NCBI GenBank assembly: GCA_945861845.1
Contig: CAMAWS010000127.1
Location: 1 to 8,115 of the forward strand
Source of the DNA: Candidatus Sulfopaludibacter sp. SbA3
GTDB taxonomy: Bacteria; Acidobacteriota; Terriglobia; 20CM-2-55-15
DNA: 8,115 nt
Direction: 5' to 3'
The notes under the pieces are model-generated. The model saw only the letters and a list, made by a program, of their open reading frames with translations, made no database searches and had not been told where the DNA came from. Positions 1 through 6,827 of this stretch are shown piece after piece. A program made the translations under genes and the position numbers. How positions within the stretch are numbered: the first letter of the stretch is position 1; the number at the start of each line of letters is the position of its first letter.

Positions 1-2402
1 AGTTCCAGGTGTTGACGAATGGCTACGCCGCAGAGTTCGGACGAGCGTCGGGCGGCGTGATCAACACGGTAACGCGGAGCGGAGGTAATAACGTTCACGG
101 CACGGCTTACTGGTTTTTCCGAAACCAGGCCTTCAATGCGCGCGATCGATACGCCACGATCAATCCCGACGAAACCCGCCATCAGTTCGGCAGCAGCGTG
201 GGTGGAGCGATAAAGCAGGACAAGGTGTTCTATTTCCTGAATGGTGAATTCACGCGGCGGGACTTCCCTCTGATCAATCGCCTCATCAATCCACAGTTCT
301 TTGATGCCAACGGCAATTTCCTCCAGACCTGCACGGCAACCGCAGCACAATGCGATGGGGCCCGGAATTTCCTCAATCGTCAATTCCAGACTTTGGACCG
401 TACTGCCAATTCGGAGCTCGGTTTCGGGAAGCTGGATTTTGTCGCCAACAACCGGAACACGATAAGCACAAGTTTCAATGGCCTCCGATGGATTTCGCCG
501 AACGGCATCCAGACACAGTCTGTGCTGACAAACGGAAATGGTATCGGCAACAATGCAAACTCGACTGTTCGTACGCGTTATGGCCGCGTCTCGTGGACCA
601 ACGTCCCATCCAGTACGATGGTCAACGAGTTTCGTTTCGGCTGGTTCAAGGATCGCCTGCACGATTCCGTCAATCCGAAGTTAATCCCGGCTGAAACTGG
701 CACGATCGGTCTTACTGTGGCGGGTCAGTCGAATCTGGGCACTGCCATCGATTACCCTCGCCTCAATCCCAGCGAGCAGCGGTTTCAATTCACCGACAAT
801 CTGACCTGGACCCTCGGCAAACACACCATCAAGTTTGGCGGGGATGTCGCTACTACACAGGACTATCTCGACATTCTTCGCAACCGCGCTGGTACATACA
901 CCTACTCGACCTGGACCGCTTTCGCCCAGGACTTTTCAGGCAACGCGGCCGGTGCGAAGCGCTGGACCACGTTCACCCAGACCATTGGCAATCCCATTTT
1001 GGACTTCCGGACCACGGACTTTGCGTTCTATGGCCAGGATCAGTGGCGGGTAACGAACAAGTTGACCCTGAATTATGGAATCCGGTACGACTACTCGAAT
1101 TTGCCGACGCCGACTACCGTGAATCCCAATTACGCTCAGACCGGCGTTATCAATGAATACGGCAAGAATCTTGCGCCACGCGTTGGATTTGCTTATTCCA
1201 TTGACGACAAGACAGTCCTGCGAGGCGGCTATGGGATTTTCTATGCGCGAAATCCCGGATCATTCATCCAGACCCTGTTCTTTGCAAACGGACTCTATCA
1301 GCCGGCGGTCTCGCTAAACGGAACGGTCGCGTCAGACCTGGCGGCCGGACCCGTTTTCCCGGGCAGACTTCCACTGACAGCCACAAACCTGCCCGCGGGA
1401 AGCGTCGACATCACGTTTGCCGCGCCGGATCTTCGGACGCCTTACACGCAGCAGGCGGATCTCGCCGTCGAGCGTCAGTTAGCAAATGATATGACTCTGA
1501 CCGTGAATTACATTTGGAGCCGCGGCGTCCAGCTGCTTCTGACCCGTGATCTCAATGTCGGTCCGGAAGGCGCTGAGGTTTCATACCGCATCAATGATTC
1601 GGGCGGCAACCAGGTGGGCAGTTATGCCACGCCGACCTACCGGCTCGCAAATCGAGTGGATACGCGTTATCGCCGAGTTAATCAGGTGGAGAATTCCGGC
1701 CGGAGTTACTATGACGCGCTCGCTGTTCAGTTGAAAAAGCGTATGTCGAAGGGTATCGAGGCTTCCGTATCCTACACGTGGTCTCACGCGATCGATACAG
1801 CCAACCAGGGCGGCGGCAGCAACGCGCTCTTCTACGACCTGATCCGGTCAACCTTCAGCGGAAAGTGGGACCTGGATAAAGGGTCCTCCCTCCTGGATCA
1901 GCGCCACAGGTTCGTGGCGACGACAATCTTCCAGCCGACCTTCACGAAGAGCAATTCGGCCGTGGCGCGTTTCCTCGTCAACAACTGGCAATTGACTCAG
2001 ATTACAACGGCCGCATCATCCCAACCATCGACGGCGACCGTCCGGATTGTCGGCGCTCCATTTGCCGGCGCCGCGTTCACAACGTCTCTGAACGGCCTGG
2101 GCGGCACCAACAGAGTTCCCTTTCAGCCATTTTCGAACCTGGATATCGACACCGTCTTCCGGACGGACGCTCGCCTGACCAAGTTGCTTCCGTTTGGCGA
2201 GACTGTGAAAGCGTATGTGAACTTCGAAGGGTTCAATATCTTCAATCACGTTTCCAATACCTCCGTATTCACAGAGGCATTCTCTGCAAACGGCGGGGTA
2301 TTAACGCCATCGGCTGGTCTGGGTGGCGGCAATGGTTCCCAGGGATTTCCCGACGGAACGAACGCACGCCGGGCGCAGCTTAGCTTAAGAGTGGTTTTCT
2401 AG
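1..2402 (+). CDS. Oar-like TonB-dependent outer-membrane receptor, 5'-partial
   Basis: The frame is already open at base 3 and 799 residues are visible before the TAG stop at 2400-2402. The ATG/TTG codons near the edge are internal, so the true start lies upstream of the window. The first visible residues (NGYAAEFGRASGGVINTVT) are the end of a plug domain as found in Oar/CarboxypepD_reg-type TonB-dependent receptors. A long beta-barrel follows, with alternating strands, Tyr/Phe/Asn-rich turns and the family signatures FFRNQAFNARD, DQRHRFV and FNIFNH. The last residues, LSLRVVF, end in phenylalanine, as expected for a BAM-recognised terminal beta-strand. Two cysteines about 11 residues apart (TCTATAAQCDG) sit in a probable extracellular loop. 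By family it sits in the outer membrane and takes up or binds a large substrate with TonB energy; the substrate cannot be told. It converges on the minus-strand operon and shows no frameshift. Family call is secure, specificity unknown. Confidence 0.93.
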   Translation, partial: FQVLTNGYAAEFGRASGGVINTVTRSGGNNVHGTAYWFFRNQAFNARDRYATINPDETRHQFGSSVGGAIKQDKVFYFLNGEFTRRDFPLINRLINPQFFDANGNFLQTCTATAAQCDGARNFLNRQFQTLDRTANSELGFGKLDFVANNRNTISTSFNGLRWISPNGIQTQSVLTNGNGIGNNANSTVRTRYGRVSWTNVPSSTMVNEFRFGWFKDRLHDSVNPKLIPAETGTIGLTVAGQSNLGTAIDYPRLNPSEQRFQFTDNLTWTLGKHTIKFGGDVATTQDYLDILRNRAGTYTYSTWTAFAQDFSGNAAGAKRWTTFTQTIGNPILDFRTTDFAFYGQDQWRVTNKLTLNYGIRYDYSNLPTPTTVNPNYAQTGVINEYGKNLAPRVGFAYSIDDKTVLRGGYGIFYARNPGSFIQTLFFANGLYQPAVSLNGTVASDLAAGPVFPGRLPLTATNLPAGSVDITFAAPDLRTPYTQQADLAVERQLANDMTLTVNYIWSRGVQLLLTRDLNVGPEGAEVSYRINDSGGNQVGSYATPTYRLANRVDTRYRRVNQVENSGRSYYDALAVQLKKRMSKGIEASVSYTWSHAIDTANQGGGSNALFYDLIRSTFSGKWDLDKGSSLLDQRHRFVATTIFQPTFTKSNSAVARFLVNNWQLTQITTAASSQPSTATVRIVGAPFAGAAFTTSLNGLGGTNRVPFQPFSNLDIDTVFRTDARLTKLLPFGETVKAYVNFEGFNIFNHVSNTSVFTEAFSANGGVLTPSAGLGGGNGSQGFPDGTNARRAQLSLRVVF

Positions 2403-2403
2403 A

Positions 2404-2460
2404 GATCTGGGGACAGACTCCGAATTCCGAAGTTCAGAATTCGGAGTCCGTCCCCGGATC
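2404..2460. repeat. Imperfect 24-bp inverted repeat between convergent genes
   Basis: The left arm is 2404-2427, the loop 2428-2436 (CGAAGTTCA) and the right arm 2437-2460. The arms match at 22 of 24 positions. The two differences (T2408 and A2415 against the inverted right arm) are both transitions. The repeat begins two bases after the stop of the + gene and ends five bases before the stop of the - gene, so it could fold in the transcript from either side. Neither side is followed by a T-run, so it is not a textbook intrinsic terminator, although it could protect 3' ends or slow polymerase. The core GGGGACAGACTCC / GGAGTCCGTCCCC looks like a dispersed palindromic (REP-like) element; that is inference. 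Confidence 0.75.
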
Positions 2461-2464
2461 TTCG

Positions 2465-3274
2465 CTATTCCTGCCGGTTCGGCCTCACCTGAGCGCGTAT
2501 GGATTCGAGCATGGCTTTGCGCTGATCGGCGCTTAAAGCCCTCAACACCTGAGCGGTCGTGGTGGTTTCGAGTTCCTTTGTCTTGGCGGGATCTGCCTGG
2601 CCGCCGCTTTGAACAGCAAGCCGGACACGGTTTCGATTGAGTTCTGCGTAAAGTGCGCCTATCTGCTGTTCCTGTTCGGGGCTGAGCGCCGGAGCCTTGG
2701 CGTCTTCAAGAACGATCTTGAGCGCCGCAAGACCGCCAGCCTTCCTGATCTGCTCCTTCCGGTAGGCGCCCCATGCCGCAACCTGGCCGGGCTTCATTAT
2801 GGCTTCCAGCTTTGCTTCGAACTGGTTGTTGAGCTCTCGCATTCGCGGATTCGCCAGGACCGCTATTCCTCCGCGACCCGCGCCACCGCGACCGCCCCGG
2901 CCACGGCCACCTTCAGGCGGAGCGCCACCACCGCGATTCCCGCCCCGGCCACGGTTGTCTGCGCCTGCCCCAGCTCCATTCTGAGCCGCAGCCGTGGCCA
3001 TTTCCTGCATTGCCTTGATGGTTTCATCGATGGCAGGCTGCAACGCTTTTTCCTGATCTCTCGTCAGCGTAATTTTTGCAAGTGCCAGGGTCTCCTTGAG
3101 CTGCTTCAGAGGGTCTGCCAGTTGCTGAAGCTGGATACCGCCATTGCCACCACCGCCGTCGTCCTGGTCACCGCCTCCATCTCCGCCGCCTATGGCGCGG
3201 CCTTCCTGGTCCTGGCCGAAGGCCGTGAACACTCCAACTGCGAGCAGCATGATGATGAGGACGAGACGCTTCAT
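2465..3274 (-). CDS. Secreted glycine/RGG-rich LTxxQ-motif (Spy/CpxP-like) protein
   Basis: This is a 269-residue protein. I chose the ATG at 3274 because MKR plus a hydrophobic stretch to AFG (residues 1-20) makes a clean signal peptide with cleavage before Gln21. A TTG at 3295, right after the receptor's stop, would add seven residues (MENGLIA) and spoil the signal. A GGAG lies 15 nt upstream of the ATG, which is long spacing. The mature part has a Gly/Asp tract (25-46), a helix with LTRDQ (70-74), an RGG-rich linker (107-136), a second helix with MKPGQ (160-164), then LSPEQ (197-201) and LSADQ (247-251). Repeated L-T/S-x-x-Q in helical sequence is the hallmark of Spy/CpxP/ZraP-type periplasmic proteins (chaperone, stress or metal sensing), which are usually shorter and lack such linkers. 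It is the last gene of the operon, about 21 nt after the receptor. Its function is not known; a periplasmic chaperone or accessory of the receptor is the simplest guess. Confidence 0.8.
   Translation of the reverse strand: MKRLVLIIMLLAVGVFTAFGQDQEGRAIGGGDGGGDQDDGGGGNGGIQLQQLADPLKQLKETLALAKITLTRDQEKALQPAIDETIKAMQEMATAAAQNGAGAGADNRGRGGNRGGGAPPEGGRGRGGRGGAGRGGIAVLANPRMRELNNQFEAKLEAIMKPGQVAAWGAYRKEQIRKAGGLAALKIVLEDAKAPALSPEQEQQIGALYAELNRNRVRLAVQSGGQADPAKTKELETTTTAQVLRALSADQRKAMLESIRAQVRPNRQE
2867..2956 (-). repeat. RGG-rich coding tract
   Basis: This encodes residues 107-136 of the secreted LTxxQ protein, a run of Arg-Gly-Gly type repeats with a short PPE interruption. It joins two helical, LTxxQ-bearing halves and is probably a flexible, positively charged linker. 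The DNA is strongly strand-biased (C-rich on +). Confidence 0.8.
3137..3202 (-). repeat. Gly/Asp-rich coding tract
   Basis: This encodes about residues 25-46 of the secreted LTxxQ protein, just after the predicted signal-peptide cleavage site: glycine runs broken by Asp, Gln and Asn. It is acidic, in contrast to the basic RGG tract further on in the same protein, and probably disordered. Confidence 0.7.
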
Positions 3275-3295
3275 AGCTATCAACCCATTCTCCAA

Positions 3296-6004
3296 TTAGA
3301 AATTAAACCGCAACCCAACCTGGATCTCGCGCGGGTTTCGGGCGGATGTCGGCCGGCCAAAGAAAGGGGACGTCATGACGCCGCTGTAGTTGCCGAAATT
3401 CGTGTGGTTCAGCGCGTTCCTGACGTCGGCAGTAATTTGCATCTGAAGCCGCGGCGGCTGGCCAAAACCGCCGCCGGGAATTCCGCCAGGCCTCCCGCCG
3501 GGACCACCACCAGGACCGCCAGGACCGCCGCCCTGGCCACCGCCGCCTGGGAAGCCGCCTCCGGGGAATCCGCCGCCGCCACCGCGCTGAGGCTCGGCAA
3601 AACTATTGGGCGGTTGGCCCACGCCGGCATTTCCGTTACCCGTATTGCCGCCGCGGAGTTGAATCGTCTTCGTGATGTTGAAGCTCATATCGAAATTGCC
3701 GGGGCCATTGCCTGCGTTGCGCCCCAAACCGGATGGGCGGTCATTGGTGACGGTATCGCCGTTGTCGTCAGCTCCGGTGGTTATGTTGTAAGGCCGTCCG
3801 GAACTGGCAAACATCCGCGATCCGAATCGAAGGTTCCACGGAAGAGTAACCAGAACGTTGGCATTGAAGTTGTGCCTCGTATCGTCGTTCGACCTGCCCC
3901 AGTCGAGCGCCATATTGTAGTTGTTCATGGGCTGGCTGAATGCGCCGTCGCTGTCGCTGCGGTTAAAGCGCAGCGTGTAATTGCCAAATACCGTGATCTT
4001 CTGGTTCACCTGTTTGTTCAGTTGCAACCGGAAGCTGTGCTCATCGGACAAGCCCGTGGATTCCAGCTGCACGATATTGCCTTGGGCGGGATCCGGACGA
4101 ACGAACATACCCGGCAGCGGCGCATTGATGTTGCGGCCGCGGAACTGATGGATACCGCGCACGAATTCGTAGGTTGACGACATCCGAATTCCCTTCGGCA
4201 GTTGGCGTTCCAGCGAAATTGACGAGTTGACGCTGTAAGGCGCCGCAAGATCCTCGGCGCGGACCCGAATCGAAGAAGGCGGTCTCGCGCTGAGGTCGCC
4301 GAATGCGAATGGATCAGGGAAGGAAGGATTCCGGATGACAATATCGCGCTGCCGCGTCCCGTCCAGCCGGATCAGGCTCTGAGCATTCTGCGTATTCAGG
4401 CGCTGATGGAAGACGCCACCACCGCCTCGGATGACGGTTGCCTGGTTTAACTGGAGGGCAAAGCCCGCGCGGGGATCGAAGTTGTTATAGTCGGACAGAT
4501 TCGTCTGGGCCTCATATCTCATTCCAGCCGAAAAAGTGAAACGCTGGGAAATCCTCCAATCGGTTTGCAGAAAGAGACCCGATTCGAACTGGGTCATATC
4601 GAGCAGCGGATTGCCCTGCGTGACAGTGAATGTAATCGGCCGATTGGCGATGTAATCCGCGAGACTGGAGAAAACGAAAGTCCCCCGATAGTTGTTTTCC
4701 GAAAGTGAATGCAGGCTGCGCTGCACACCCTGAAAACCGGTCTTTAAAGCCAGTTTCCCGCGGTTATACATGAGGGTATTGCCAAACTCATACGTCTTGT
4801 CGTTGTTGCTGTTGCTGTTCGGATTGCCGCCACCCTGAAACGCATCCAAGACATTGATCGCAACGGCCTCGGTTTCCGGATTTGTGGAACTGCGCTGCCG
4901 TTCGACCGAGAAGCGGACCTCGTGAACCATTCTCTCGCCAATAACGGCGGATTCCCGCACCTGGAATTCGATCTGGCGGCTCGTGTTGTTTGAAGCGCGC
5001 TCCAGCAGACTGAACCCGCCGACTCCCTGGTTAAGCCGCGTGTTGCTGCCATACCGCACGTTGAAGTTCAGCATGTTGTTCCTGGTAAGCTGATACTGTC
5101 CTCGCGTACCGATGTTGCGGCCCGTGTTTGGCAACAGCACGCCTTGCGAAATGGACGCAATGGGCGTAATCGCCCGGATGGTACCGGAATTGTCGGACTC
5201 GTTATAACGCGCGTCCATCGAGAGCGAGAGTTTTCCGGGAATCACCGGACCACTTACGTTTGTATTGAAGTTCCGCTGCTGAAATGGCGGCTTTTCCGCC
5301 GCAAAGGCGTTCCGCGCATTCAGCGTTTCATCTTTGAACTGGAAACCGAAACTTCCGCGAAAATTGCCAGTTCCCGCCCTGGTAATGATTTCAAGACGTC
5401 CGAAACCCGACCTGCTGAATTCGGTGGAATAGGGATTATTGTTGATGCGAACTTCCAGGATTTGAGAGCGCGGCGGAATGCGTCCGTTGGAGAAGCCGTC
5501 GATAATGAGATCCGCGCCTCCCGGGCCCGCGCTCGGACCGGCAAGCTGCTGCAATGCTGCCAACAGTTCGTCCTCGTCCTCGGGCAGCTGATCAATGAAG
5601 TCCTGGCCGAGAACGGTCGCGTTCAGGTTGCTGTCGGCTTCGACGCTGAGCTCCTGCCTGTCGGTCGTAACTTCGACGTTCTGTGTAACCTGGGCCAGCT
5701 GCATGGTAATCACCAGAGGACCCAGATCCGGCGATACACGCACAACTTCCGTATAGAGCTCGAAGTCGGGCGCCTTGATTTCAAGCCGGTACTCACCCGG
5801 CGGCACTGGGATCTCGAAATCGCCCGCCGCAGAGGTCTTACCCTCACGGACGACTGTGGCGCCTTCGTAAACCTTGATATCCGCTCCCGATAAAGTTGCG
5901 CCGGAGGAGTCTGCAACACGGCCCCGCAGGGGCGTTGTCTGGGCGGATAATAAGGTTGCGCTCAGCAGCGCAAGCAGGATCAAGGGGCTTCTACGAACGT
6001 TCAT
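3296..6004 (-). CDS. TonB-dependent receptor with CarboxypepD_reg-like N-terminus and glycine-rich insert
   Basis: This is a 902-residue protein starting at the ATG at 6004, with AGGAG (6014-6010) five bases upstream. Residues 1-21 are a signal peptide ending LLSA before QTT. Residues 26-103 form a carboxypeptidase-regulatory-like beta-sandwich ([19 protein letters not shown] ... [16 protein letters not shown]). Residues about 110-215 form the plug, with [33 protein letters not shown] and an acidic [12 protein letters not shown] (140-151) where many Oar-like receptors carry LPLxGRN. The rest is beta-barrel ending LRFNF with a terminal Phe. [10 protein letters not shown] (746-755) looks like a calcium-binding turn. 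Residues 807-851 are a Gly/Pro tract just before the last strands. The protein is somewhat short for Oar-type receptors (often about 1000 or more). It follows the LTxxQ membrane protein by 14 nt and precedes the secreted LTxxQ protein, so it is probably co-transcribed from the ECF sigma promoter. By family it is an outer-membrane importer or binding protein; the substrate is unknown. Confidence 0.93.
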   Translation of the reverse strand: MNVRRSPLILLALLSATLLSAQTTPLRGRVADSSGATLSGADIKVYEGATVVREGKTSAAGDFEIPVPPGEYRLEIKAPDFELYTEVVRVSPDLGPLVITMQLAQVTQNVEVTTDRQELSVEADSNLNATVLGQDFIDQLPEDEDELLAALQQLAGPSAGPGGADLIIDGFSNGRIPPRSQILEVRINNNPYSTEFSRSGFGRLEIITRAGTGNFRGSFGFQFKDETLNARNAFAAEKPPFQQRNFNTNVSGPVIPGKLSLSMDARYNESDNSGTIRAITPIASISQGVLLPNTGRNIGTRGQYQLTRNNMLNFNVRYGSNTRLNQGVGGFSLLERASNNTSRQIEFQVRESAVIGERMVHEVRFSVERQRSSTNPETEAVAINVLDAFQGGGNPNSNSNNDKTYEFGNTLMYNRGKLALKTGFQGVQRSLHSLSENNYRGTFVFSSLADYIANRPITFTVTQGNPLLDMTQFESGLFLQTDWRISQRFTFSAGMRYEAQTNLSDYNNFDPRAGFALQLNQATVIRGGGGVFHQRLNTQNAQSLIRLDGTRQRDIVIRNPSFPDPFAFGDLSARPPSSIRVRAEDLAAPYSVNSSISLERQLPKGIRMSSTYEFVRGIHQFRGRNINAPLPGMFVRPDPAQGNIVQLESTGLSDEHSFRLQLNKQVNQKITVFGNYTLRFNRSDSDGAFSQPMNNYNMALDWGRSNDDTRHNFNANVLVTLPWNLRFGSRMFASSGRPYNITTGADDNGDTVTNDRPSGLGRNAGNGPGNFDMSFNITKTIQLRGGNTGNGNAGVGQPPNSFAEPQRGGGGGFPGGGFPGGGGQGGGPGGPGGGPGGRPGGIPGGGFGQPPRLQMQITADVRNALNHTNFGNYSGVMTSPFFGRPTSARNPREIQVGLRFNF
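3452..3586 (-). repeat. Gly/Pro-rich coding tract in the receptor barrel
   Basis: This encodes receptor residues about 807-851, built of repeats such as [13 protein letters not shown] and GGPGGPGGG. It sits between the NDRP-type turn and the last barrel strands (from RLQMQ onward). It is most likely a long flexible loop; from position alone I cannot tell whether it is outside the cell or periplasmic. Repeats of this kind are prone to slippage, so length may vary between strains. Confidence 0.75.
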
Positions 6005-6018
6005 TAAGTCTCCTGGAA

Positions 6019-6486
6019 TTAGTTTCGATCGCGGCGCCGGGCGACCCGTCGATTCTGGCGCGCAACGATTTCCTCGTATTTGCGCCGCTGCTCGTCGGAC
6101 GTCAGAATGGCGCGAATCTGATTGCGCGACTCCTCACGGATCATGTCGTATTCGTTTTGAGTGTTACCGCTCAGCTTACGGAACTCCGTCCGCGTCTGGT
6201 CGAGGACAGCCACTATCTGCAGGCGTTGCTGTTCATCCAGCCCGAGATAATCATGGAAGCGCTGAACTTCGCGGGCAACGGTCGCCCTGCGCCTTTCACC
6301 GCGTGCGCGTTCATCCGGTGTGGCTGCCGTCTGTTCAGTGCCGGCCTGGCGTGTGTCAGCCGAGGTCTCAATCTCGCCACTCAAAACGCGAGTCTCATAA
6401 ACATTCACGAGAAAGATGCCCGTAACGACGCCCACAAAAAACACGCTCAAGACCAGGATCTTCGCCTTGAAAGAACGGGTGATCAT
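6019..6486 (-). CDS. Membrane-anchored periplasmic LTxxQ-type sensor-like protein
   Basis: This is a 155-residue protein. The start is the ATG at 6486, which overlaps the TGA of the upstream gene (ATGA) and has a strong GGAGGGAG seven bases before it. Residues 1-9 are basic and cytoplasmic and residues 10-30 form one transmembrane segment with no clear cleavage site, so it is probably an inner-membrane anchor. A charged linker (31-70) leads to a helical domain. LGLDEQQRLQI (81-91) and ILTSDEQRRKYEEI (127-140) are the paired motifs of the Spy/CpxP and CnrX-like periplasmic heavy-metal-sensor group. The C-terminus is very Arg-rich. The only histidine is His78, so the multi-His metal site of CnrX is absent. 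Its place after a sigma factor and a small membrane protein matches CnrX in cnrYXH, suggesting it senses an envelope signal and acts on the anti-sigma factor. That role is inference; a plain chaperone is the alternative. Confidence 0.8.
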   Translation of the reverse strand: MITRSFKAKILVLSVFFVGVVTGIFLVNVYETRVLSGEIETSADTRQAGTEQTAATPDERARGERRRATVAREVQRFHDYLGLDEQQRLQIVAVLDQTRTEFRKLSGNTQNEYDMIREESRNQIRAILTSDEQRRKYEEIVARQNRRVARRRDRN

Positions 6487-6827
6487 TGTTCTCCCTCCAT
6501 CGCGATCAATTCCTCGATGAATTCGTGGCCATCGTCCTCAGTACCACCGAGCACACGGCTTTCTACCGGTCCCTGCTCCGATTCAAGAGTCATGTCCACA
6601 GGGCCTTGCTTCGGCATCACAGGAACAAAATTATCCAGCGCCAGGAAACAGAGCAGGAGCGCCACTGCAAGCGCCAGCACCGATCGGCTCGGCCTCGGAA
6701 CCATTTCCCAAACCCCGGCGTCTTCGGCTTTCTGGCTGAGCTTTGCCATAACGCGCTGAACAAAATACTGATCGGGCAGAAATATTCTCTGCCTCTCGTG
6801 TTGGAAGAACTCTGCTAGTCTTTTCAT
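6483..6827 (-). CDS. Small single-pass membrane protein, candidate anti-sigma factor
   Basis: This is a 114-residue protein. The ATG at 6827 overlaps the sigma factor's TGA by four bases (ATGA), and GGTGG nine bases before it is a modest ribosome site inside the sigma gene. Residues 1-48 are a cytoplasmic, charged, helical region containing LPDQYFVQRVMAKL (17-30). Residues about 49-64 (SVLALAVALLLCFLAL) form one membrane helix. Residues 70-114 are an acidic periplasmic tail ending EELIAMEGEQ. It has no significant named-domain signature that I recognise. The call rests on size, topology and translational coupling to an ECF sigma gene, which together are typical of anti-sigma factors. It lacks the HxxxCxxC motif of zinc-binding anti-sigma factors, and its only Cys is in the membrane helix. 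It is closest in plan to short CnrY-type anti-sigma factors. If correct, it holds the sigma factor at the inner membrane until the periplasmic partner signals. Confidence 0.72.
   Translation of the reverse strand: MKRLAEFFQHERQRIFLPDQYFVQRVMAKLSQKAEDAGVWEMVPRPSRSVLALAVALLLCFLALDNFVPVMPKQGPVDMTLESEQGPVESRVLGGTEDDGHEFIEELIAMEGEQ
6491..6498 (-). promoter_or_regulatory. Strong Shine-Dalgarno inside the anti-sigma gene
   Basis: GGAGGGAG on the minus strand lies within the last codons of the candidate anti-sigma gene (encoding part of MEGEQ) and seven bases before the ATG of the membrane LTxxQ gene. It fixes that start and suggests translational coupling. It is stronger than the sites before the sigma and anti-sigma genes, so this protein may be made in excess of them. 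Confidence 0.75.

Noticed and set aside
2404..2460. Canonical Rho-independent terminator
   Set aside because: The stem is strong, but neither direction has the following T-run, so it is listed as an inverted repeat with possible terminator action only.
3275..3295. TTG start for the secreted LTxxQ protein
   Set aside because: It would begin directly at the receptor's stop with no ribosome site of its own and add acidic residues before the signal peptide; the ATG at 3274 gives a normal signal peptide.
3452..3586. CRISPR-like or tandem DNA repeat array
   Set aside because: The repetition is glycine/proline codons in an intact reading frame with irregular units, not direct repeats with unique spacers.
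2609..4177. Long open frame on the + strand (522 codons) opposite the secreted protein and the receptor
   Set aside because: It crosses two well-supported minus-strand genes, has no ribosome site or recognisable domain, and its Ala/Arg/Thr-rich composition is what the antisense of GC-rich glycine-rich genes gives.
5144..5893. Open frame on the + strand opposite the receptor N-terminal half
   Set aside because: No domain, no ribosome site and Arg-rich antisense composition; the minus frame shows signal peptide, beta-sandwich and plug motifs.
5896..6759. Open frame on the + strand across the sensor and anti-sigma genes
   Set aside because: The minus strand there has coupled genes with overlapping stop/start codons and a strong ribosome site; the + frame has no recognisable features.
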